From NCBI GenBank assembly GCA_905373195.1, contig CAJPSG010000103.1:1-5343 (forward strand): DNA of 5,343 bases, written 5' to 3'. A model generated the notes under the pieces. The model was not told the origin of the DNA, ran no database searches, and saw only the letters and a program-made list of their open reading frames with translations. Position 1 is the first letter of the stretch; every line of letters begins with the position of its first letter. Shown here one piece after another: positions 1-4,757 of this stretch. Position numbers and translations under genes: made by a program. This DNA comes from Kingella oralis (lineage in GTDB: Bacteria > Pseudomonadota > Gammaproteobacteria > Burkholderiales > Neisseriaceae).

Positions 1-13
1 ACACACGCCCCAA

Positions 14-25
14 AGGCAGCCTGAA
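14..25 (+). repeat. DNA uptake sequence (exact AGGCAGCCTGAA)
   Basis: Exact 12-mer of the Kingella-type uptake dialect, lying 30 bases upstream of the acyltransferase start. It has no inverted partner nearby inside the window; one could sit to the left of the edge. Its role is recognition of self DNA during transformation, through the minor pilin ComP in the family. Confidence 0.9.
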
Positions 26-55
26 ACCCATCAACCCCACTCATCCCCAACCACC

Positions 56-847
56 ATGCCCCAAAAAGCCCCCATCCGCAAACGCATCGCCCGCCTGTTT
101 AAACTCCTAATTTGGCTCTACCACACAGGGCGCAGCCTACGCCAGCTAGACAACGCCACCGACGAACAACGCGCCGCCACCCTGCGCCACATGGGGCAAA
201 GCTGCCTAGACACACTCGGCATCCAAATCCAAGTAGAACAGCCCAGCCGTCCCAACCCAAGCGACATGCCACACGGCATGCTGATTGCCGCCAACCACGT
301 CTCATGGCTAGATATTTTCGTTATCACCGCGCTGTATCCATCCAGCTTTATCGCCATGCAAGAGCTCAAAAGCTGGCCCATCATCGGCAAAATGGTAACC
401 AACGCAGGCACGGTATACATCGACCGCAGCAACCGCAAAGACATCAACGTCATCAATGCCGCCATCTCTCGCGTGTTGGAAGCCAACGGCAACGTCTGCT
501 TTTTCCCCGAAGCCCGCACCACGCTGGGCAACGGTATGCTCCCGCTCAAAGCCGCCCTGTTTCAGGCTGCCCTAGACAGCAACGCCCCCGTGCAGCCCAT
601 CGCCATGCGCTACTACGATGCCAACGAGCGCACCACCGCCGTATCGTTTGCCAACGCCAACCTGTTCCAATCGCTGTGGCGCATCGTGTCCATTGAACAG
701 ATTAACGTAAAAGTAACCGTCGCCCCGCCGCTTTTGCCGCGCGACTTGCCCGAGCCAGACCGCTTTTTGCTTAAAGACCAAGTGGAGCAAACCCTGCTGC
801 CGATTGTGTTGTCCGATAGCCCCAATCCCGAGCAAGTGATGCCGTAA
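56..847 (+). CDS. PlsC-family lysophospholipid (1-acylglycerol-3-phosphate) acyltransferase
   Basis: Probable membrane-associated enzyme that moves a fatty acyl group onto a lysophospholipid such as 1-acyl-glycerol-3-phosphate, a step in phospholipid synthesis. The 263-residue protein has a basic N-terminus and a hydrophobic stretch (about 13-22). The acyltransferase block follows: catalytic NHVSWLD (N80, H81, D86; the HxxxxD motif), GTVYIDR (118-124; motif II, R124), FPEART (150-155; motif III, E152) and VQPIAMRY (179-186; motif IV). Length fits the bacterial family (about 240-270). Motif III has Ala-Arg where Gly-Thr is usual. The ATG at 56 has no Shine-Dalgarno ahead of it. The frame stays open to the left edge but contains no ATG, GTG or TTG before 56, so 56 is the best start inside the window. 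An upstream start outside the window cannot be excluded. Several paralogues exist in Neisseriaceae (plsC, nlaA, nlaB types), so no symbol is given and substrate preference is uncertain. Confidence 0.88.
   Translation: MPQKAPIRKRIARLFKLLIWLYHTGRSLRQLDNATDEQRAATLRHMGQSCLDTLGIQIQVEQPSRPNPSDMPHGMLIAANHVSWLDIFVITALYPSSFIAMQELKSWPIIGKMVTNAGTVYIDRSNRKDINVINAAISRVLEANGNVCFFPEARTTLGNGMLPLKAALFQAALDSNAPVQPIAMRYYDANERTTAVSFANANLFQSLWRIVSIEQINVKVTVAPPLLPRDLPEPDRFLLKDQVEQTLLPIVLSDSPNPEQVMP
561..572 (-). repeat. Near-match uptake sequence inside acyltransferase gene
   Basis: Reads GGGCAGCCTGAA on the minus strand, 11 of 12 bases matching; the mismatch is the first base. It encodes part of FQAAL. It may be a weak uptake signal or a decaying copy. 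Confidence 0.55.
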
Positions 848-862
848 TCGCCAGCGAGAAAC

Positions 863-902
863 GTTTTCAGGCTGCCTTAATTATCAGAGGCAGCCTGAAA
901 AC
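863..902. terminator. Uptake-sequence inverted pair, 15-bp hairpin after acyltransferase gene
   Basis: An exact reverse uptake sequence (866-877) and an exact forward one (888-899) form a perfect 15-bp stem (863-877 with 888-902) and a 10-base loop. It lies 16 bases after the acyltransferase stop, so it probably ends that transcript. No U-run follows on the plus strand (ACTAAAATAG), so it is not a textbook intrinsic terminator. It also supplies two uptake signals. Confidence 0.75.
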
Positions 903-909
903 TAAAATA

Positions 910-930
910 GAGCGCAACGGCTTGTCGCTC
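910..930. other. Short hairpin in convergent gap
   Basis: GAGCG (910-914) and CGCTC (926-930) form a 5-bp stem around an 11-base loop, with possible further AA/TT pairing inside. It lies between the two uptake-sequence hairpins of the 848-1032 gap. No function can be assigned and the match could be chance. The rest of this 185-bp gap (about 931-982) shows nothing I recognise. Confidence 0.3.
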
Positions 931-984
931 AATCTAATAGGATGAAGCCAACAATGCGTTAATTGCGTATTGGGCTGTTGATAC

Positions 985-1024
985 GTTTTCAGGCTGCCTC
1001 AATCGCCAAAGGCAGCCTGAAAAC
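985..1024. terminator. Uptake-sequence inverted pair, 15-bp hairpin after DUF2167 gene
   Basis: Exact reverse (988-999) and forward (1010-1021) uptake sequences form a perfect 15-bp stem (985-999 with 1010-1024) with a 10-base loop. It sits 8 bases beyond the DUF2167 stop and is the likely end of that minus-strand transcript. No U-run follows on the minus strand. Bases 983-1004 are identical to 2059-2080, so the similarity to that other hairpin extends beyond the uptake 12-mer. Confidence 0.75.
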
Positions 1025-1032
1025 ACTCCCGC

Positions 1033-2019
1033 TTACTTATCCTTCTTCCGCCCAAACCGCCCTTTCAACCCCGCGCCCAAGCCCACTGCCGCCAGCGCGA
1101 TAATCTTGCCAAACTTCACAAAAAACGCGCCAATCACCGCCAGCAAGCCCAGTTTTTTCGCCGCCACACCGCCAATCAACGCCGCCAAGCCATATTCCGC
1201 CACCTTATCGGTGGTTGCGTTAAAGTCCGCATAGCGCAAGCCTTGGTTGAACTCAATATTGCTCAACAGCTCGCGCGCCACAGGTTTCAGCCGCTCAATT
1301 TTGCTCAAATCCGTAATCAGCGTCAGGGTAATAAACCCCTTTCTGCCGAGCTGGAAGGTGTTGTAGTTCACGGCAGGATTGGTGTTGCTGCCTTTTTCAT
1401 ACACGTCAATCGACCAAATCAAGCGGTGCGTTGCCGCGTCATACTGCGGTTTTTCAATCCAGCCGCGCGTTTCAATTTCAGCCATGCCTTTGGATTGGCG
1501 GACTTTGTTCTGCTCCTCGTTGCCCGCTTTCAAATCGTTGAGCATGGATTCCGCGTCCCAATCTTTTGCGTCGTCGTCCTTAATATAGCCCGATTCCACA
1601 TAGCTCAAATCTACCGCCCAATCCGATTCTTCATCATCCTTTGTTTCGGGCACAATTAAACCATAGCGGTTTGGGTCGGTGCCGTTGCCCAAGTTCACCA
1701 TCAGCTCGTTGGCTTTGTCTTTGGGGATGAACACCATGCCCGCAGGCAGTTTCAGGCTGCCTTCCGTGCCCAAATCAATGGTGGTCGGACCTTTGATGCC
1801 ATAGTTATCAAGATTGTCTTCATCGGCTGCTGGTTCGCTCGCTTGCTGGGGTTTATCGCCTTGCTTTTTGTTTGCCGATTGGGATTTTTTGTTTTGTGTT
1901 GCCGCCATGTCGGGTGCGTTTGCCGTTTTATCCGCCGCTGCAAAGCTGTTTGCTGTTGTTAAAACCAATAGCGCAGACAAAACCGCGCTTGTCAAATTTT
2001 TCTGGTTCAATGAAGTCAT
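1033..2019 (-). CDS. DUF2167 domain-containing, membrane-anchored exported protein
   Basis: Member of the DUF2167 family (predicted membrane-anchored proteins); biochemical role unknown. The 328-residue protein starts with a signal peptide: K7, a hydrophobic core at about 9-23, and likely cleavage near A27-A29 (NSFA/AAD). A low-complexity K/Q/A/D/E-rich linker follows (about 30-70). The conserved domain spans about 75-265, recognised from VESGYIKDDDAKDWDA (141-156), the GWIEKPQYDAATHRLIWS stretch (186-203) and the NYNTFQLGRKG stretch (219-229). The C-terminus has two hydrophobic segments (about 277-301 and 305-318) broken by lysines, with a basic end (GRKKDK). This suggests a large extracytoplasmic part held in the inner membrane. 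The start is supported by an AAGAGAG ribosome binding site six bases upstream and by the signal peptide beginning there. An exact uptake sequence inside the gene encodes part of G-S-L-K (87-90). It lies downstream of fnr on the same strand but has its own promoter and an intervening hairpin, so it is probably monocistronic. Confidence 0.88.
   Translation of the reverse strand: MTSLNQKNLTSAVLSALLVLTTANSFAAADKTANAPDMAATQNKKSQSANKKQGDKPQQASEPAADEDNLDNYGIKGPTTIDLGTEGSLKLPAGMVFIPKDKANELMVNLGNGTDPNRYGLIVPETKDDEESDWAVDLSYVESGYIKDDDAKDWDAESMLNDLKAGNEEQNKVRQSKGMAEIETRGWIEKPQYDAATHRLIWSIDVYEKGSNTNPAVNYNTFQLGRKGFITLTLITDLSKIERLKPVARELLSNIEFNQGLRYADFNATTDKVAEYGLAALIGGVAAKKLGLLAVIGAFFVKFGKIIALAAVGLGAGLKGRFGRKKDK
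1751..1762 (-). repeat. Exact uptake sequence inside DUF2167 gene
   Basis: Exact AGGCAGCCTGAA on the coding strand of the DUF2167 gene, read in the frame that gives G-S-L-K (residues 87-90). It has no inverted partner, so it is a pure uptake signal carried within coding sequence. Confidence 0.88.
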
Positions 2020-2023
2020 AAAT

Positions 2024-2030
2024 CTCTCTT
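2024..2030 (-). promoter_or_regulatory. Ribosome binding site of DUF2167 gene
   Basis: AAGAGAG on the minus strand, four bases before the ATTTATG start region. It is purine-rich and partly complementary to the 16S 3' end, with acceptable spacing to the ATG at 2019. It decides this start and is the clearest ribosome binding site in the window. Confidence 0.6.
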
Positions 2031-2049
2031 AAAATTTATGTGAACAAAA

Positions 2050-2078
2050 ATCATAAAAACGTTTTCAGGCTGCCTCAA
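2050..2078 (-). promoter_or_regulatory. Sigma-70-like promoter of DUF2167 gene, -35 inside uptake-sequence hairpin
   Basis: On the minus strand, TTGAGG (2078-2073; 4 of 6 to TTGACA) is followed by exactly 17 bases and then TATGAT (2055-2050; 5 of 6 to TATAAT). Transcription would start near 2043, giving a leader of about 24 bases with the ribosome binding site at 2030-2024. The -35 is made of the last uptake-sequence bases plus the hairpin loop edge, and the spacer contains most of the uptake 12-mer. Prediction only. Confidence 0.6.
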
Positions 2079-2097
2079 TCCTCCGAGGCAGCCTGAA
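2064..2097. terminator. Uptake-sequence inverted pair, 13-bp hairpin between fnr and DUF2167 gene
   Basis: Exact reverse (2064-2075) and forward (2086-2097) uptake sequences, extended by one C-G pair, form a 13-bp stem (2064-2076 with 2085-2097) and an 8-base loop. It lies 60 bases after the fnr stop on the minus strand. It is followed there by GAAAACGTTTTTATG, with a T5 run a few bases past the stem, so it is a plausible fnr terminator. The same DNA forms part of the next gene's promoter. Confidence 0.7.
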
Positions 2098-2157
2098 TTT
2101 TAACCTAAAAACAGAAATCTTAACAAAAATTATCGTATGCTTAACGAGCAATACAGC

Positions 2158-2889
2158 CTAATACTCCCGCCGCTCTTGGCAGCCTGAAACCAACGATTGC
2201 AAATCGCGCGGCAACAAAATGCGAATATGCTTGTGCTCCACATCAATCAAGCCATCTTGCTTAAATTTAGACAGCGTGCGGCTCACCGTTTCCAGTTTCA
2301 GCCCCAAATAGCTGCCAATTTCCTCGCGCGACATCCGCAAAATAAAATCATTTGCCGCAAAGCCGCGCACATACAAGCGGTCCGACAAATTCAGCAAAAA
2401 CATCGCCAGCCGCTCCTCCGCCCGCATATTGCCCAGCAGCAGCATCACCGTTTGATTACGCACAATCTCGCGGCTCATCAAGCGCAGAAAGTGCAGATAA
2501 AGATTGGGGATTTTTTCATTCAAATCATCCACTTGGTCAAACGGCAGCTCGCACACCTCGCTGTCTTCCAACGCCACCGCATCGCAGGCATATTTGCCCA
2601 AACAAATGCCATCCGTGCCCACCAATTCGCCCGACATAAAAAAACCGGTTACTTGGTCGCGCCCATCTTGCGTACTGACTGCGGTTTTAAAAAAGCCCGT
2701 GCGGATGGCAAACAGCGAACTAAACGTTTCCCCCGCGTGGAATAAAAACTCCCCCTTTTTTACACGGCGGTTTTGTTTTAATACCGCGCCAATTTGGTTA
2801 AAATCCTCCTCCTGAAACCCAACGGGCATGCAGATTTCTTTTAAGGAACAATGTGTGCATTGCGTTTTGCAAATGGGCAGCCTTGACAT
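2158..2889 (-). CDS. fnr: FNR-type oxygen-sensing transcription regulator ([4Fe-4S], CRP/FNR family)
   Basis: Cytoplasmic regulator that switches genes on or off when oxygen falls. The 243-residue protein has the FNR cluster motif at its N-terminus (C11-x2-C14-x5-C20) and the fourth ligand C113 in the VCELPF segment, matching E. coli C20, C23, C29 and C122. A cyclic-nucleotide-like beta-roll covers about 40-120. The dimer helix is about 125-160, ending in RAEERLA. The helix-turn-helix has LETVSRTL, with E200, S203 and R204 equal to E. coli E209, S212 and R213, which read TTGAT half-sites. I chose the ATG at 2889: it gives the usual FNR length, and the only longer reading starts at a TTG and adds 32 residues unlike the family. 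An AGGA lies 12 bases upstream, a rather long spacing. Position N145 replaces the Asp (E. coli D154) that restrains dimerisation. It is divergent from hemN, a classic FNR target. Confidence 0.95.
   Translation of the reverse strand: MSRLPICKTQCTHCSLKEICMPVGFQEEDFNQIGAVLKQNRRVKKGEFLFHAGETFSSLFAIRTGFFKTAVSTQDGRDQVTGFFMSGELVGTDGICLGKYACDAVALEDSEVCELPFDQVDDLNEKIPNLYLHFLRLMSREIVRNQTVMLLLGNMRAEERLAMFLLNLSDRLYVRGFAANDFILRMSREEIGSYLGLKLETVSRTLSKFKQDGLIDVEHKHIRILLPRDLQSLVSGCQERREY
2177..2188 (+). repeat. Near-match uptake sequence at 3' end of fnr
   Basis: TGGCAGCCTGAA, 11 of 12 bases; only the first base differs. It lies within the last codons of fnr (the S-G-C-Q segment on the minus strand). It may be a weak uptake signal. 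Confidence 0.5.
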
Positions 2890-2923
2890 AATTCTTTGTA
2901 GTCCTAAATAGTTAGTTGGTCTA

Positions 2924-2929
2924 GTTATA
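2924..2929 (-). promoter_or_regulatory. Candidate -10 element of fnr
   Basis: TATAAC on the minus strand, 5 of 6 to TATAAT, 34 bases before the fnr ATG; transcription would start near 2917. The expected -35 position (about 2947-2953) has no good TTGACA match. This fits a weak or activator-dependent promoter. The AGGA at 2905-2902 would be its ribosome binding site. Confidence 0.35.
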
Positions 2930-2937
2930 TTGTCTAA

Positions 2938-2951
2938 TTGATAAAACTTTA
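2938..2951. promoter_or_regulatory. Possible FNR half-site between fnr and hemN
   Basis: TTGAT-AAAA-CTTTA on the plus strand: the left half matches the FNR consensus TTGAT perfectly, but the right half matches ATCAA at only 2 of 5. It falls in the spacer upstream of the candidate fnr -10, a position from which bound FNR would block fnr transcription. Weak evidence alone. Confidence 0.25.
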
Positions 2952-2953
2952 CA

Positions 2954-2969
2954 TTGCTTGTAGAAGCAA
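2954..2969. promoter_or_regulatory. Perfect 16-bp palindrome in the fnr-hemN divergent promoter region
   Basis: TTGCTT-GTAG-AAGCAA: two perfect 6-base arms around a 4-base centre. The TGCTT-N4-AAGCA core has the 5-4-5 layout of CRP/FNR-family operators, though not the FNR bases at every position. It lies near the middle of the 135-bp gap between the fnr and hemN starts. Its centre is about 44 bases from the predicted fnr transcription start, near the class II activator position. A dimeric regulator is the likely binder; which one is unknown. Confidence 0.4.
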
Positions 2970-2988
2970 ACGCCAATTTTAACAAAAT

Positions 2989-3002
2989 TTGATTAAAAGC
3001 AA
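2989..3002. promoter_or_regulatory. Candidate FNR box upstream of hemN
   Basis: TTGAT-TAAA-AGCAA matches the FNR consensus TTGAT-N4-ATCAA at 9 of 10 positions. It lies 22 bases ahead of the hemN ATG and covers the alternative TTG start at 2989. FNR control of hemN is well known in other proteobacteria. The spacing is odd: a site centred at -41.5 would put transcription start inside hemN, so this box may repress hemN or act on fnr instead. Confidence 0.4.
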
Positions 3003-3024
3003 AATCATTTACTTAACCACCACC

Positions 3025-4428
3025 ATGAAAACCATCACCATCGCACCACACACACCCACGCTGTTTGACTTTGACCGCGAACTCATCGCCAGCCTGCCCG
3101 CCAGCGGGCCGCGCTACACCTCCTATCCCACCGCCGACCGCTTCCACAGCGATTTCAGGCAGCCTGAATACGTTTCCGTGCTGGAAAACACGCTTTCAGG
3201 CAGCTTGAAACCCGTTTCGCTGTATGTGCACATCCCGTTTTGCAACGTGATTTGCTACTACTGCGGCTGCAACAAAGTCATCACCAAAGACACCCGCAAA
3301 GCCGATGAATACTTAACCTATCTGGAAAAAGAAATGGCTCTGCTCGCCCCGCATTTGCACGGCAAGCACAAACTCGCCCAGCTTCATTTTGGCGGCGGCA
3401 CGCCCACGTTTTTGAGCGATGAGCAGTTGGAGCGCGTGTTTCGCCTAATCCGCCAGCATTTTGAATTGCTGCCCGATGGCGAATATTCCATTGAAATTGA
3501 CCCGCGCAAGGTGAGCCGCGAGAGCGTGTTCAAACTGGGCGAACTGGGCTTTAACCGCATGAGCGTGGGCATTCAAGATTTTGACCCCAAAGTTCAGGCT
3601 GCCGTAAACCGTATTCAAACGGTGGAAGAAACGCGCGAAGTGATTGAAGCGGCGCGCGAAGCAGGGTTTAAATCCATTAGCGTGGATTTGATTTACGGGC
3701 TGCCGCATCAATCGGTGCAAAGCATCAAGCCCACTTTGGACACCGTGCTGTCGCTGTCGCCAGACCGCCTTGCGCTGTATCACTACGCGCATCTGCCGCA
3801 TATTTTCAAGCCGCAGCGGCGCATTGACACCAACGCCTTGCCCAGCAGCGAAGAAAAATTGGACATTCTGCAATACGCGGTGAAACTGCTGGACGAGCGC
3901 GGCTATGTGTTTATCGGCATGGACCATTTTGCCAAGCCCGAAGACGAGCTGGCGATTGCGTTGCACGAAGGGCGTTTGCAGCGTAATTTCCAAGGCTATT
4001 CCACTTATGCCGATTGCGATTTGGTGGCGATTGGCGTGAGCAGCATCGGCAAAATTGGCAACACATACAGCCAAAACCAGCGCGATTTAAACGATTACTA
4101 CGCCGATTTGGACGCGGGCAAGCTGCCCGTGATGCGCGGCTATGAGTTGAACGCTGATGACGTGATGCGTCGCCAAATTATCCAAGATTTGATGTGCCGC
4201 TTTGCGCTGGAACTGGCGGATTATCAGCCCAATTTTGCCGAATACTTTGCCGAGGAAATCCCCGATTTGCAACGCATCGCCGCGCTGGGCTTGATTGAAT
4301 GGCAGCCTGAAACGGGCAGCCTGAAAGTTACCCCGAAAGGGCGGTTTTTGATTCGCAACATCGCCATGATTTTTGATTACTACTTGCGGCATAAGGAGAC
4401 CAAAGCGAAGTATTCGCAGACGGTTTAG
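3025..4428 (+). CDS. hemN: Oxygen-independent coproporphyrinogen III oxidase (radical SAM)
   Basis: Catalyses oxidative decarboxylation of coproporphyrinogen III to protoporphyrinogen IX in haem synthesis without oxygen, using S-adenosylmethionine and a [4Fe-4S] cluster. The 467-residue protein opens with the GPRYTSYPTADRF segment (28-40) typical of true HemN. It then has YVHIPFC and the cluster motif C73-x3-C77-x2-C80 with the extra C82 (C-x3-C-x2-C-x-C) that marks HemN rather than the HemW-like paralogue. GGGTPTF (123-129) is the SAM-binding glycine motif. The C-terminal domain holds IGMDHFAKPEDELA (297-310) and QGYSTYADCDLVAIGVSSIG (323-342). Length is close to E. coli HemN (457). The ATG at 3025 is preferred over an in-frame TTG at 2989, because the extra 12 residues (through ACC ACC ACC) are unlike the family and overlap a likely operator. 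Neither start has a visible Shine-Dalgarno. One exact and four one-mismatch uptake sequences lie in the gene. Confidence 0.96.
   Translation: MKTITIAPHTPTLFDFDRELIASLPASGPRYTSYPTADRFHSDFRQPEYVSVLENTLSGSLKPVSLYVHIPFCNVICYYCGCNKVITKDTRKADEYLTYLEKEMALLAPHLHGKHKLAQLHFGGGTPTFLSDEQLERVFRLIRQHFELLPDGEYSIEIDPRKVSRESVFKLGELGFNRMSVGIQDFDPKVQAAVNRIQTVEETREVIEAAREAGFKSISVDLIYGLPHQSVQSIKPTLDTVLSLSPDRLALYHYAHLPHIFKPQRRIDTNALPSSEEKLDILQYAVKLLDERGYVFIGMDHFAKPEDELAIALHEGRLQRNFQGYSTYADCDLVAIGVSSIGKIGNTYSQNQRDLNDYYADLDAGKLPVMRGYELNADDVMRRQIIQDLMCRFALELADYQPNFAEYFAEEIPDLQRIAALGLIEWQPETGSLKVTPKGRFLIRNIAMIFDYYLRHKETKAKYSQTV
3157..3168 (+). repeat. Exact uptake sequence inside hemN
   Basis: Exact AGGCAGCCTGAA read in the frame R-Q-P-E (residues 45-48), in the less conserved part before the radical SAM motif. 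It is a single copy without an inverted partner. Confidence 0.88.
3198..3209 (+). repeat. Near-match uptake sequence inside hemN
   Basis: AGGCAGCTTGAA, 11 of 12 bases (T for C at position 8), 29 bases after the exact copy and in the same orientation. It encodes part of S-G-S-L-K. Confidence 0.5.
3593..3604 (-). repeat. Near-match uptake sequence inside hemN
   Basis: TTCAGGCTGCCG on the plus strand, 11 of 12 to the reverse uptake sequence; the mismatch is the outer base. It encodes part of V-Q-A-A-V (190-194). Confidence 0.5.
4300..4325 (+). repeat. Tandem pair of near-match uptake sequences at 3' end of hemN
   Basis: TGGCAGCCTGAA (4300-4311) and GGGCAGCCTGAA (4314-4325) are direct repeats 14 bases apart, each 11 of 12 with only the first base off. 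They are read in two different frames, giving W-Q-P-E and then G-S-L-K in the C-terminal domain of HemN. Confidence 0.6.
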
Positions 4429-4445
4429 ATTTGCTGCGGGGATGG

Positions 4446-4488
4446 TTTTCAGGCTGCCTATTGGTTGATGCGATAGGCAGCCTGAAAA
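4446..4488. terminator. Uptake-sequence inverted pair, long hairpin after hemN
   Basis: Exact reverse (4448-4459) and forward (4475-4486) uptake sequences form a perfect 16-bp stem (4446-4461 with 4473-4488). It can grow inward by a T-G and a G-C pair to leave a 7-base loop. It starts 18 bases after the hemN stop and is the likely hemN terminator. No clear U-run follows. Confidence 0.75.
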
Positions 4489-4521
4489 GTGTGAATGGGG
4501 TGGTATTTAGTGGTTTAGGTG

Positions 4522-4560
4522 TTTTCAGACTGCCTATTGATAGTTGAGGCAGCCTGAAAA
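4522..4560. terminator. Second uptake-sequence hairpin after hemN, with one mismatch
   Basis: The left arm TTCAGACTGCCT (4524-4535) is 11 of 12; the right arm (4547-4558) is an exact uptake sequence. The 14-bp stem (4522-4535 with 4547-4560) has one A-C mismatch and an 11-base loop. It may back up the first hairpin for hemN or end pilU read-through from the other side. Confidence 0.6.
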
Positions 4561-4575
4561 TGGTATCAGCAGCTT

Positions 4576-4591
4576 GGCGATCAATATCGCC
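4576..4591 (+). terminator. Small perfect hairpin followed by a T-rich run
   Basis: GGCGAT-CAAT-ATCGCC is a perfect 6-bp stem with a 4-base loop, followed by TATTTATT on the plus strand. It looks like a weak plus-strand terminator but is short and lies behind two larger hairpins. It could be chance. Confidence 0.25.
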
Positions 4592-4665
4592 TATTTATTC
4601 AACACATTATGTGCGATAAGCCGCTGTCTCGTTGTTTGAGTTTGGCATTTTACAGATTACAAAGA

Positions 4666-4705
4666 TTTCAGGCTGCCTCGGGTGGAAACAATAGGCAGCC
4701 TGAAA
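4666..4705. terminator. Uptake-sequence inverted pair, 13-bp hairpin downstream of pilU
   Basis: Exact reverse (4667-4678) and forward (4693-4704) uptake sequences form a 13-bp stem with a 14-base loop. It lies 66 bases past the pilU stop on the minus strand and is the nearest perfect compact hairpin for ending pilU. Its right arm could instead pair with the single copy at 4758-4769. Confidence 0.65.
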
Positions 4706-4757
4706 ATAGGTAAGTAAAGCAAGCGAGACAATGTTAGCCGTTGCGGTTGAAACCGTT

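Noticed and set aside
112..696. Long alternative-frame and antisense reading frames overlapping the acyltransferase gene
   Set aside because: They are rich in His, Arg and Gln or in Trp/Cys and have no family motifs. They are shadows of the GC-rich real gene, as are similar ones opposite hemN and fnr.
2118..2160. Second promoter for the DUF2167 gene (GATAAT on the minus strand just after fnr)
   Set aside because: No acceptable -35 exists at 16-18 bases, and its transcript would run straight into the 2064-2097 hairpin.
2890..2985. Longer fnr from a TTG at 2985
   Set aside because: It would add 32 residues ahead of the cysteine motif and cover the likely promoter. The ATG at 2889 gives the family length of about 243.
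2989..3024. Longer hemN from a TTG at 2989
   Set aside because: No ribosome binding site precedes it, the 12 extra residues are unlike HemN N-termini, and the bases match an FNR box. The ATG at 3025 gives the usual N-terminus.
4603..4613. CACAT-T-ATGTG palindrome in the hemN-pilU gap
   Set aside because: It is a short odd-length palindrome with no gene start nearby to regulate; chance is the simplest explanation.
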